Translations under genes and position numbers: made by a program
Notes under the pieces: generated by a model
Seen by the model: only the letters and a program-made list of their open reading frames with translations
What the model was told of the DNA's origin: nothing
Databases searched by the model: none
Shown: positions 25,502-38,543 of the stretch, in pieces
Layout: every line of letters begins with the position of its first letter
Position numbering within the stretch: the stretch's first letter is position 1
From: Actinomyces faecalis
GTDB taxonomy: Bacteria > Actinomycetota > Actinomycetes > Actinomycetales > Actinomycetaceae
NCBI RefSeq assembly: GCF_013184985.2
Contig: NZ_CP063418.1
Span: 248,001 to 312,000 of the forward strand
Direction of reading: 5' to 3'
DNA: 64,000 bases

Positions 25502-26713
25502 ATGAGAACGGTCGCGGAGCACCTGGCTGCCTGCCTGGACATCGCACAGGCGGCTGCGCCGCTCGACGTCGTCCTGCTTGACGCGGTGGGATGCGTCCTG
25601 GCTGAGGACGTGGTGGCGGACCTGGATCTTCCCGCAGTGGACCTGGCCGGGATCGACGGCTACGCGGTCGCCGTGGCGGACCTGGCCGGTGCCGGGACGT
25701 CCAGCCCGGTGGTGCTGGAGGTCATGGACGCGGTGCGAGCCGGGGACATGCGGCCCACCCGCCTGGTGCCGGGCACGGCCATCCTCATCGACTCTGGTGC
25801 GCCGCTGCCGCTGGGGGCGGACGCCGTCGTGGCCTGGCAGGACACCGACCGAGGGACCTCGCGCGTCCAGGTGCGGGCGCAGGTCGAGGCTGGTGCCAAC
25901 GTGCGCCCGCGCGCGGAGGACGTGCGTGCCGGTGAGACGGTCCTGACCGAGGGGACGAGGGTCTCTGCGCGGCACGTCGCGCTGGCGGCCGGGCTGGGGC
26001 GTCACCGCCTCAAGGTGCACCCCGCCCCGCGCGTGGTCATCGTCTCCATCGGAGACGAGATCGTGGAGCCGGGAGCGGCTCGCGAGCCCGGGGACGTGTT
26101 CGACGCCAACGGGCACGCGCTGGCCTCCGCCGTGGCGGACGCCGGTGGCCAGGCCTTCCGCGTGGCGGCGGTTCCTGACGAGCTGAGGGCGCTGAGCGAG
26201 ACGATCGAGGACCAGCTGGTCCGGGCCGACGTCCTCATCACCACCGGCGGACTGTCCGTGGGACAGGGTGACACGGTCAAGGAGGTCCTGGCTCCGCTCG
26301 GCTCGGTGCGCTTCGACGCCGTCGCCATGTCCCCGGGCCGTCAGCTGGGGGTCGGGACCGTGGACGGCACCCCGATCTTCTGTCTGCCTGGTGACCCGGT
26401 CAGCGCACAGATCGCCTTTGAGACCTTTGTCCGGCCGGTGCTGCGGCAGATCGCGGGCCGCTCCTCCCTGCACCGTTCCTCCCTGCCGGCCAAGGTAGCC
26501 GCCGGCTGGCACTCTCCGGCCCACCAGCGTCAGTTCGTGCCGGTGCACCTGGCTGGATCGCCGAGCAAGGGCTATCTCGCGGAGCCGACGGCGGAGCCGG
26601 GCCGTGCCCAGCTGTCCGGGCTGGCACGGGCGAACGCCATCGCGGTAGTTCCTGAGGAGACCCGGACGGTCGTGGCCGGGGACGTGCTGCACTGCCTGCT
26701 GCTTGACGCCTGA
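25502..26713 (+). CDS. moeA: MoeA-type molybdotransferase or Glp divisome protein
   Basis: The 403-residue MoeA-fold protein has an N-terminal domain with DLPAVDLAGIDGYAVAVADL, a MoCF domain with the TTGGLSVGQGDTVKEVL loop, SPGRQLGVGTVDGTPIFCLPGDPVSAQIAFETFVRP, and a C-terminal beta domain. MoeA inserts molybdate into adenylated molybdopterin. In corynebacteria a MoeA paralogue (Glp) instead binds FtsZ and pairs with the membrane protein GlpR. Here a GlpR-like gene follows directly and no other cofactor gene is nearby, so a division role is plausible. GATG choices at 25499 and 25502 both follow GGAGG; 25502 has better spacing. Confidence 0.88.
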   Translation: MRTVAEHLAACLDIAQAAAPLDVVLLDAVGCVLAEDVVADLDLPAVDLAGIDGYAVAVADLAGAGTSSPVVLEVMDAVRAGDMRPTRLVPGTAILIDSGAPLPLGADAVVAWQDTDRGTSRVQVRAQVEAGANVRPRAEDVRAGETVLTEGTRVSARHVALAAGLGRHRLKVHPAPRVVIVSIGDEIVEPGAAREPGDVFDANGHALASAVADAGGQAFRVAAVPDELRALSETIEDQLVRADVLITTGGLSVGQGDTVKEVLAPLGSVRFDAVAMSPGRQLGVGTVDGTPIFCLPGDPVSAQIAFETFVRPVLRQIAGRSSLHRSSLPAKVAAGWHSPAHQRQFVPVHLAGSPSKGYLAEPTAEPGRAQLSGLARANAIAVVPEETRTVVAGDVLHCLLLDA

Positions 26714-26925
26714 GTGCGGGACGGGGCGACCTGGTCGGTGTGCCACGGGCGCGGGTGCGCCGGTGGGGTCGTCGGTGCCCGTCGTGGTGGCGCGCGTGGC
26801 GTGTGAGACGGGTGTGGCTGACGGTACGGGCGCGTGAGACCTGCCCGTTGTGACGGTGTGCGCGGTGTCCTCAACACGCCGTGCTCCTGCAGCCGTGGGA
26901 CCAGCAGCCCGCATACGGTAGGCGC

Positions 26926-28029
26926 GTGGGAATCGAGATCTGGGCACTCATTGCTCTCGTCGTGGTTCTCACCGTGTACCTGCTCCCGATCCTGGTCGGG
27001 CGCCGGGAGGTCCTGGGTCACTCTCGTGTGGAGGACCGCTACTCCTCGCAGCTGCGGCTGCTGGCAGTAGGACCCGAGACCCGCTCCGGAGGCGAGACCT
27101 GTCCCGAGAGCGGACACGCCGAGATCTTTCGACGACGACCGGAGGTCAGGGCGATGAACAGGCCTGCAGTCAGGAACGTGCGAGCCCTGCGGGCTGAGCG
27201 GGAGCTCGTACGCGCCAAGCGGGCGCACGCACAGGCGCGTGAGCGCCGGCGGGTCGCTGCCACGCACCGTTCCGTCGTCGCCTGTGCCCTGGTGGGTGTG
27301 CTGCTGGGTGTCGGGATCGTCGCCGCACTGACGGTCCTGCCGTGGTGGCTGACCCTGGTGCCGGCCGCGCTCGTGGCGGTCTCGATGGCAGCCGGACGGC
27401 GTGCCGCCGTGGCTGGACGTGATGCCGAGCGTCGTGAGCGTCGGCGTATCGCTGAGCTGGAGGCAGAGCTGGAGCGCCTGACTGGGCACGCTCCGGCACC
27501 GGCTGCGCCGGTCGCCCATGAGGAGCGCCCGGTGCTGGCGTCCGCCGTGGCAGACCAGGCAGAGCCTGACACTGCTCCGTCCTCTTTCGCACAGCCGACG
27601 GCGGAGCGTGAGCTGGACGTGGAAGCAGACGAGCCTGTGGCTCAGAGGGCTGCGCAGACGGTTGAGGCGACGGGGTCGGACCTGAAGCGGGGGGCGGACC
27701 TGAAGCGCCCGCAGGAGATGACCGCTCCTGGCGCCCAGGTGCGTGCCGCCCAGAGGCCGGAGGAGCCGCGCAAGGCGGTCGAGGCATCTACCCAGACTCC
27801 GCCCCAGGGCTGGCACCCGGTGCGAGTGCCAGCACCGACCTACACACTGGTCGCTAGCGCTCCTCAGCGGGCCGTGGAGGAGCTGGAGGTGCCGATGGCT
27901 CCCTCCGCCCCGGTACCCATGCGGCCCAAGGCGGTGCGCCAGATCGCTACTGGTGAGGTCGGGGAAGAGCTGCGCCAGCCGATTGACCTGGATGCGGTGC
28001 TACAGCGACGCCGTGCGGCCGGTGCCTGA
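26926..28029 (+). CDS. GlpR-like three-pass membrane protein
   Basis: With the GTG at 26926 (the upstream extension is not hydrophobic and lacks a ribosome site; the transcript may be leaderless) the product has 367 residues. Residues 1-20 form a membrane helix (IEIWALIALVVVLTVYLLPIL) followed by GRREVLGHSRVEDRYSSQLRLL. A basic cytoplasmic helix region leads to two more helices (about residues 124-168, VVACALVGVLLGVGIVAAL and WWLTLVPAALVAVSMAAG). A disordered Glu/Ala/Pro tail ends EELRQPIDLDAVLQRRRA. Position after moeA and this topology match the Rv0996/GlpR family, the membrane receptor of the MoeA-like Glp. The family assignment is inferred from topology and synteny. Confidence 0.72.
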   Translation: MGIEIWALIALVVVLTVYLLPILVGRREVLGHSRVEDRYSSQLRLLAVGPETRSGGETCPESGHAEIFRRRPEVRAMNRPAVRNVRALRAERELVRAKRAHAQARERRRVAATHRSVVACALVGVLLGVGIVAALTVLPWWLTLVPAALVAVSMAAGRRAAVAGRDAERRERRRIAELEAELERLTGHAPAPAAPVAHEERPVLASAVADQAEPDTAPSSFAQPTAERELDVEADEPVAQRAAQTVEATGSDLKRGADLKRPQEMTAPGAQVRAAQRPEEPRKAVEASTQTPPQGWHPVRVPAPTYTLVASAPQRAVEELEVPMAPSAPVPMRPKAVRQIATGEVGEELRQPIDLDAVLQRRRAAGA

Positions 28030-28136
28030 GAGGTTGGCCTCGCGGCTGCGGCACGCGGAGCGCTGGCCGTGGCTGGCCTCACGGTGCGTGAGGTTGCGGG
28101 CTTGGACCCAGACGGTGCTACGATCGTCCAGCACCT

Positions 28137-28212
28137 GGGGCTATGGCGCAGTTGGTAGCGCGTCTCGTTCGCAATGAGAAGGTCGGGGGTTCGAATCCCC
28201 CTAGCTCCACCA
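28137..28212 (+). tRNA. tRNA-Ala (CGC)
   Basis: A full cloverleaf is visible. The acceptor GGGGCTA/TAGCTCC has one G-U, and the D arm is GCGC/GCGC. The anticodon stem TCTCG/TGAGA carries the loop TTCGCAA (anticodon CGC, reading GCG), and the T arm is GGGGG-TTCGAAT-CCCCC. The discriminator A is followed by an encoded CCA. Confidence 0.96.
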
Positions 28213-28216
28213 TCCC

Positions 28217-28244
28217 GATGCCCGGACCTTGCGGTCCGGGCATC
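28217..28244 (+). terminator. Terminator after tRNA-Ala
   Basis: A perfect 12-bp stem (28217-28228 with 28233-28244) surrounds a TTGC loop four bases after the tRNA 3' end. It separates the tRNA from the rRNA promoters. Confidence 0.75.
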
Positions 28245-28382
28245 GTCATGCTCGGGGGCCTTGGGGGAGAAGACGGGAGACATAGGTGCGAGCCGGGTGC
28301 GCGTGAGGTGACGATACTCGTCCGTTGTCTTGAGCCTGCCGAAGACCCCCAAAAAGGGTGTCTGGCGTCACGCGGCATCAAG

Positions 28383-28412
28383 TTGACCAGCGCCCCGGGA
28401 GGATGGTTAAAG
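28383..28412 (+). promoter_or_regulatory. rRNA operon promoter P1
   Basis: A TTGACC -35 box (28383) and a TTAAAG -10-like box (28407) are 18 bases apart, about 420 bases before 16S. The region from the tRNA terminator to here shows no gene. Confidence 0.5.
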
Positions 28413-28515
28413 TACTCCTCGCTGCCGCACGGAGCTAACGGTTCCAAGGCAGTGAACTGGATAAGGGTGTGGTTCGAAATCAGAACCGAAGAGATCGGGA
28501 TCACGAATTCCGAAC

Positions 28516-28545
28516 TTGACGGAGATGAAATCTTCCAACTAATCT
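28516..28545 (+). promoter_or_regulatory. rRNA operon promoter P2
   Basis: TTGACG (28516-28521) and TAATCT (28540-28545) are separated by 18 bases, a near-consensus vegetative promoter and the better of the two in this leader. An AAGGCC/GGCCTT hairpin and the rRNA leader motif GAACTCGATAGTG (28619) follow. Confidence 0.65.
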
Positions 28546-28618
28546 AGTCCAGTCGCCTTGAGGGGCGGAACGAAAGGCCAAAGGCCTTCGGAAAGAACCT
28601 CATGGGTGTGTTGTTTGA

Positions 28619-28834
28619 GAACTCGATAGTGTGTCATGTTTTTTATGCCATAGTGGGGATGGCTGGGCTCTTGTTTTGGGGTCTGGTTGTTCTTGTTTTG
28701 TTTTTGGTTTGCCTGCCTTTGGTCCTGTTTTTGGGGTCTGGGGTGGGTTGGGCCTGGTCTGGTTTTCTGGGCTTTTGTGCTTTCTGTGGGCTGGTCCTGG
28801 TTTTGTGTTGGGGCTGGTTTATGGTTTGTGTTTT
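28619..28834 (+). other. Pre-16S leader, G/T-rich with no A for 161 nt
   Basis: After the GAACTCGATAGTG motif the precursor leader becomes almost purely G, T and C. No A occurs from 28660 to 28820. A related motif (GAACTGTATAGTG) recurs at 30651 just before 23S, so it is probably an rRNA processing or antitermination element. No protein-coding gene is credible in this stretch. Confidence 0.6.
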
Positions 28835-33876
<5,042 letters not shown>

Positions 33877-33920
33877 ACCCACCCCCCTGTTTGGGGGTGG
33901 GGGGCAGGCCACGGCTGCTG

Positions 33921-33950
33921 CGCGTCCACTATACGGTCCAGGACCAACCC
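33921..33950 (+). other. Right half of the 23S processing stem
   Basis: CGCGTCCACTATAC (33921-33934) is the exact reverse complement of 30656-30669, and ACCAACCC (33943-33950) pairs with 30640-30647. The two halves bracket 23S, as expected for an RNase III cleavage stalk in the primary transcript. Confidence 0.75.
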
Positions 33951-34028
33951 AACCACCGGGTCCCGTACCACGACCAGGCCAGAGCCTGAGGTCAGTGGGA
34001 CAGGACCAGCACTGCCTGAGCAGACTGT

Positions 34029-34145
34029 CTCGGTGGTCATAGCGGGGGAGCCACGCCCGGTCCCATTCCGAACCCGGAAGCTAAGACCCCCAGCGCCGAT
34101 GGTACTGCACCCGCCAGGGTGTGGGAGAGTAGGACACCGCCGAGC
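34029..34145 (+). rRNA. 5S ribosomal RNA
   Basis: The 117-base 5S has its terminal helix formed by CTCGGTGG at the 5' end and CCGCCGAG at the 3' end. Internal blocks AGCGGGGGAGCCACGCCCGG, CATTCCGAACCCGGAAGCTAAG and GGGTGTGGGAGAGTAGG are conserved. It closes the rRNA operon 150 bases after 23S. Confidence 0.95.
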
Positions 34146-34541
34146 ACACAACCACACAGATCGGGACCCAGGCCCCGCACCCCCACCCCCGCACCCCGCG
34201 GGCGGCCCCCGGGGGCGCGGGGCCAACCCACACCCCCACAACACACACAACCCGGCGCTGGTTGGGTGGACGCCTCCTGGGGGGAATAACGAGACGTCCC
34301 TGTTCAATGACCTGTGAGCGCGGTGGGGTGGGAAGACCTCCAGCAGGATGCCAGGCAGGTTCCTGGGTAGGTGATCCCCAGATGCCGGCCTACTGACGAT
34401 CGGCGTGGGCCCACCGCGCGCATGCAGGTCAGGTGCCGAGAGGGACGGCGTCTTTCCGCCAGTCCCGGCGCTTTCTGGGTACAGCTGCTCGTGAGCTCTG
34501 GGCCCTGGCCGAGAGGGCGTGAGTCCAGAGGGATGTGGGGC
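34146..34541 (+). other. rRNA operon 3' flank, A/C-rich, with terminator
   Basis: The flank is strikingly A/C-rich up to about 34250, the opposite bias of the pre-16S leader. It contains a GC hairpin (34194-34200 with 34216-34222 plus an inner C5/G5 helix) that probably ends the operon. From 34250 to the end of the convergent mannosyltransferase gene, nothing recognisable is seen. Confidence 0.6.
34194..34222 (+). terminator. Probable rRNA operon terminator
   Basis: CCCCGCG (34194-34200) pairs with CGCGGGG (34216-34222), and CCCCC/GGGGG stacks inside. It lies about 50 bases after 5S. Confidence 0.5.
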
Positions 34542-36575
34542 TCAGATCCAGGAACCGAGCCACATATGCATGCGCCAGAAGCTGTAGCTCACGGTCTGTC
34601 CCGTCCAGATCGGCCACCACAGCGCAGCAAAGACCAGTGCTGCGACGACCACGGCCCCCACCAGCCACATGCCCTCGGTTCGCGTGCGCCACACCGGTAC
34701 CCCGGTCCAGGCCTCAGGCAGGCTGCGCTGCGTCGGGCGCATCCCGAATCCCACCTGGGTCGCGAGCCAGCCGCGAGGCGCGGGACGCTCGGGGCCGATC
34801 GTGCCGTCCGCCATCGCGTCCTCCTCAGCCCGGGCCAGGCGTGAGCCGGGAACGGGCTTGAGCCAGCCGGTCATCACCCCGAGCGCCAGGGTGAGTACCA
34901 GGACCACGAAGGGCACGAAGGCCACCGTGTAGAAGGTGAAGATCGTGCGGTCACCGTAGAGGAACCACGGCAGGTACAGGCCTACGTACCCGATGAGCGC
35001 TGCCCACACGCGCCAGTCCCGCCGTCGCCACGCCAGCACGACCAGGCAGAAGGCGAGCGCCACCACGGCGCACCACCACACGGGGATGTTCCCGATCGAG
35101 GTCACGGCCTGGACGCACTGGTCTGAGCCGCAGCCCGCTCCAGCCATCTCCTCGGTTCCCCGCCAGTAGAAGGAGGTCGGGCGCCACTGCACCAGCCAGC
35201 CGATCGGCTTGGACATATACGGATGGGTGGAGTCCAGGCTGACGTGGAACTGGTACATGGACAGGTGGTACTCCAGCAGGTCGTTGAGGGGGTCGGGCAG
35301 CCAGGACCGTACGGGCGTGCCCGCCTGGCGCATCTGCTCGGCCCACCCGTGCTTGTAGGCGCCCGCGTGGGTCAGCCAGGAGCCCCATCCCACGACGACG
35401 TAGACCACGAAGGCCGTCGGCACCAGGTGGAGGAAGTCCAGGCCCCCGCGGTGCAGGACGCCGTCAGCCTGCCAGTGACGCGCCTCAAGCCGCCGCAGGG
35501 CCGCGAGGTCCCAGATCACGACGAGGATCCCCACCGCGGCCAGCAGGTAGGCGCCGGACCACTTGATCGAGCAGGTCAGTCCAGCGCTCAGCCCTGCTGC
35601 CAGCAGCCAGGGCCGCAGCAGCGGAAGCGGGGCCCAGGCGCCAGGCAGGCTCCCGTCGAGCCCGGCTGCGAGCCGGGAGCGGAACCACTCACGGTCACGG
35701 ACCAGGCAGTAGACGGTGAGCAGCCCGAACAGCCCGATGAACACGTCCAGCAGGCCGATGCGTGACTCGGTGATCCCGACGCCGTCGATCGCCAGCAGCA
35801 GCCCAGCCACTCCCGCCAGTGCGGGCGAGCGGGTGAGTCGGAGCGTGAGCCGGGCCAGCAGTGCCACGGTGAGGATCCCGGCCACAGCGGGCATGAAGCG
35901 CCAGCCGAAGGACGAGTCCGCCCCGAAGATCTCCATCCCGAGCCCGATGAGCCACTTGCCCAGCTGCGGGTGGACCACATAGGACGGCTCTGTGGTCAGG
36001 GCAGAGAAGTCACCCTTGGCGAACAGGGCGTCCGCCCCGTCCTTCCAGGTCGACTCGTAGCCGTTGTGCCACAGGGCGTAGGCGTCCTTGACGTAGTAGA
36101 TCTCGTCGAACATGAGCGAATGGGGGTGGCCGAGGCCGATCAGGCGCGTCATCGCCGCCACCACCGTCACCACGGCCGTCACCGCCCAGCCTCGCAGGCG
36201 TACGGCGGGTGCCAGCGTCCAGCCCGAAGGGTCCAGTCCCAGACGCTCGCGCAGGAAGACCTCGCTGCGGGGCTGGGTCTCGGTGTCCTCCAGGCTGTCC
36301 TCCTCGGCGGCCGCCTCAACGGCGGCTGTCGAGTCCTCGGCGGGGCTCGATGACGTCGGCGCGGACCCACTCGGCCTCTCGTCGCCCGTGAGGGCTGGGT
36401 CCGCGACGTCCCTCGCCAGGGCCTGCTCTGTGCCAGTGGCTGACTGGGCCTCCTCGCCGGCGTCAGCGGTCGACGCCTCTCGCGCCTGCGGAGGGACGGT
36501 CTGCGCCGTCGGCTCAGGCGCAGCGCCCTCCGAAGGACTCGGGGCGGAAGTGGGCGCAGCTGCTGGCTCGTTCAC
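34542..36575 (-). CDS. Dolichyl-phosphate-mannose protein mannosyltransferase (PMT)
   Basis: This 677-residue GT39-family membrane enzyme O-mannosylates secreted proteins using polyprenyl-phosphate mannose. Residues 1-110 are a disordered Ala/Pro/Glu/Thr-rich cytoplasmic extension. About eleven membrane helices follow. The catalytic Asp-Glu pair is in the first outer loop (HPHSLMFDEIYYVKDAYALWHNGYESTWKDG), and VVHPQLGKWLIGLGMEIFG is the conserved second block. The C-terminal helices end in WRMHMWLGSWI. It is transcribed divergently from rsmI with 34 bases between starts, an arrangement shared with many actinobacteria. Confidence 0.93.
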   Translation of the reverse strand: MNEPAAAPTSAPSPSEGAAPEPTAQTVPPQAREASTADAGEEAQSATGTEQALARDVADPALTGDERPSGSAPTSSSPAEDSTAAVEAAAEEDSLEDTETQPRSEVFLRERLGLDPSGWTLAPAVRLRGWAVTAVVTVVAAMTRLIGLGHPHSLMFDEIYYVKDAYALWHNGYESTWKDGADALFAKGDFSALTTEPSYVVHPQLGKWLIGLGMEIFGADSSFGWRFMPAVAGILTVALLARLTLRLTRSPALAGVAGLLLAIDGVGITESRIGLLDVFIGLFGLLTVYCLVRDREWFRSRLAAGLDGSLPGAWAPLPLLRPWLLAAGLSAGLTCSIKWSGAYLLAAVGILVVIWDLAALRRLEARHWQADGVLHRGGLDFLHLVPTAFVVYVVVGWGSWLTHAGAYKHGWAEQMRQAGTPVRSWLPDPLNDLLEYHLSMYQFHVSLDSTHPYMSKPIGWLVQWRPTSFYWRGTEEMAGAGCGSDQCVQAVTSIGNIPVWWCAVVALAFCLVVLAWRRRDWRVWAALIGYVGLYLPWFLYGDRTIFTFYTVAFVPFVVLVLTLALGVMTGWLKPVPGSRLARAEEDAMADGTIGPERPAPRGWLATQVGFGMRPTQRSLPEAWTGVPVWRTRTEGMWLVGAVVVAALVFAALWWPIWTGQTVSYSFWRMHMWLGSWI

Positions 36576-36609
36576 GCTGCGAGTCTAGAGAACCAGCCAT
36601 ACTGAGCCT

Positions 36610-37524
36610 ATGACTGAGGCCTCCAACCCCGATCGCACCGGCTCTGTTCCTGCGACGCAGGAGGCACCAGCCTCTCCTCGCGCCGGCGCCATCACCCTGG
36701 CCGCCACGCCGATCGGCAACGTCGCGGACGCCTCACAGCGGCTGCGTGCGGGTCTCGCCCAGGCCGATCTCGTCGCGGCCGAGGACACGCGCCGGCTGCT
36801 GGGCCTCGCTCAGCGTCTGGGCATCCACGTGGCCGGGCGCGTCATCGCCTTCCATGAGCACAACGAGCGCGAGCGCGCCGGCGAGCTGATCGAGGCGGCT
36901 CGCGCCGGCCAGCGCGTCCTCATGGTCTCCGACGCCGGGATGCCCTCCGTCTCCGACCCTGGCTACCGGCTCGTCACTGCGGCGGCGCAGGCGGGTGTCC
37001 CTGTCACCGTGGCCCCTGGTCCCTCCGCGGTCCTCACCGCCCTCACCCTGTCCGGCCTTGCGTCGGACCGCTTCTGCTTCGAGGGCTTCCTGCCTCGCAA
37101 GCCCGGTGAGCAGCGCCGCGCCCTGGAGCAGCTGGCTGGCGAGGAGCGCACGATGGTCTTCTTCGAGTCGCCCCGCCGCGTCCACGCCACCCTGGAGCTC
37201 ATGGCCGAGGTCCTGGGAGCCGGACGGCAGGCGGCGATGTGCCGTGAGCTCACCAAGACCTATGAGGAGGTGCGTCGCGCCACGCTGGGGGATCTTGCCG
37301 AGGCGACGGCGGAGGGCGCCCTGGGCGAGATCGTCCTGGTGGTGGCCGGAGGACAGCCGGTGCAGGCTGATCCTCGCGACGCCGCCCGCCAGGCCCTGGC
37401 TCTGGCCGATACCGGACAGCGGCTCAAGACGGCCGCCGCTGAGGTGGCTCGCCAGTCGGGGCTGCGTCCGAACGAGGTCTACCGGGCCGCGCTCGCTCTA
37501 CGTGACGAGCGGGCCCAGGACTGA
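36610..37524 (+). CDS. rsmI: 16S rRNA (cytidine-1402-2'-O)-methyltransferase RsmI
   Basis: The 304-residue SAM-dependent enzyme 2'-O-methylates C1402 in the decoding centre of 16S rRNA. The tetrapyrrole-methylase-type fold is evident: [17 protein letters not shown] at the start, the [10 protein letters not shown] block, [43 protein letters not shown], and [14 protein letters not shown]. Length is near the family norm, with a 20-residue Ala/Pro extension. Partner RsmH is not in this window. RsmA, another 16S methylase, is 7 kb away. Confidence 0.94.
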   Translation: MTEASNPDRTGSVPATQEAPASPRAGAITLAATPIGNVADASQRLRAGLAQADLVAAEDTRRLLGLAQRLGIHVAGRVIAFHEHNERERAGELIEAARAGQRVLMVSDAGMPSVSDPGYRLVTAAAQAGVPVTVAPGPSAVLTALTLSGLASDRFCFEGFLPRKPGEQRRALEQLAGEERTMVFFESPRRVHATLELMAEVLGAGRQAAMCRELTKTYEEVRRATLGDLAEATAEGALGEIVLVVAGGQPVQADPRDAARQALALADTGQRLKTAAAEVARQSGLRPNEVYRAALALRDERAQD

Positions 37525-37650
37525 TCCTGGGCCCACTCTCAGGCCAGGTGCGGGGCCCGGGCTGCCCGCGCCGTCGGCGCAGGTGCGTTGGCCGGGCCTG
37601 GCTGGCCTGAGGCCCTCAGCCCGCGCCGTCGGGGCAAGCGGGGGCGGGGC

Positions 37651-38382
37651 TCAGGGGCGGAACCACTTACCGTTCTGGTCGGGGGCGGCGCCCGGCTGCG
37701 GCACGGACTGGGGACAGCCGGGCTGCGAGTAGGCTGGCCCCATGGTCTGAGCCTGGAGGATCCGGCGGTTGCGTGAACGGCGCACGAGGAGCCAGGCGAG
37801 GCCGCCGACGAGCAGGCTGGCCCCCAGGAGACCGCCCAGCACCGATCCGATGGCGCCGACGGCCATCCAGCCGATCTCCTTGGCGTTGGTGGCCTCGCCG
37901 AGGAAGATCGGCTCGTTACCGGAGGTCGTGCAGGTGACCGTGTAGGAGCCGGAGACGGTGGGGATGAAGGTGGCCACGAGGGCGTGGTCGTTGACCTCGA
38001 TCGAGGAACGGACCTCGATGAGCGGCACCTCGGCGCCGTCGGGGGCGGTCACGGCGCACGCGGTGGCGGACAGGCCGTCGGAGTAGATGCCGTAGACGTT
38101 GCCGGTCCTGAGCTCGGCTGCGACCGCGCTGCCGGACGGGACCTGGGACAGGGGCGAGGAGACTCTGGCGACGGAGACGACCGAGCCGATGAGAACGGCA
38201 GCCGCCACCACCAGGAGGACCACGCCGACGATGATGAGGGCGAGCGGGCCCTTCCTTCCCTTGATACCGGGGACGGCGGCAGGCGGCGCCGCAGCGTAGG
38301 CGGGTGCCGACGTCGTGCAGGGGCCGGGTGGTGTCTGCGGTGCGGAGGCGTAGGGCGATCCGGAGGCGGGAGGAGTGGACAT
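37651..38382 (-). CDS. Two-pass membrane protein of unknown function
   Basis: With the ATG at 38382 (MSTPPASGSPYASAPQ; the upstream extension lies in the metG leader) the protein has 243 residues. A Pro/Ala-rich cytoplasmic N-terminus ends in KGRKGP, followed by a membrane helix (LALIIVGVVLLVVAAAVLIGSVVSVARV). A compact extracellular region carries two Cys (SATACAVTAPDGA; SYTVTCTTSGNEP). A second helix (GSVLGGLLGASLLVGGLAWLLV) then leads to a short basic tail. The pattern suggests a small disulfide-bonded beta domain outside the cell. I do not recognise the family. It is transcribed away from metG. Confidence 0.75.
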   Translation of the reverse strand: MSTPPASGSPYASAPQTPPGPCTTSAPAYAAAPPAAVPGIKGRKGPLALIIVGVVLLVVAAAVLIGSVVSVARVSSPLSQVPSGSAVAAELRTGNVYGIYSDGLSATACAVTAPDGAEVPLIEVRSSIEVNDHALVATFIPTVSGSYTVTCTTSGNEPIFLGEATNAKEIGWMAVGAIGSVLGGLLGASLLVGGLAWLLVRRSRNRRILQAQTMGPAYSQPGCPQSVPQPGAAPDQNGKWFRP

Positions 38383-38543
38383 CGTCAGGCCTTTGGTCGG
38401 GGTGCGGGTGGGGCGCAGGGCGTCGCTCGTAGCGCCCAGGGTAGGGGCCAGGTCGCCGCACGGCCTCCTCCCGTGGAATGAGGGCGCCGTAAGTGGCAAG
38501 GAGGAGAAACGGGGCCGGCGCTGGGCAGGATAGGCTTTGCCCC

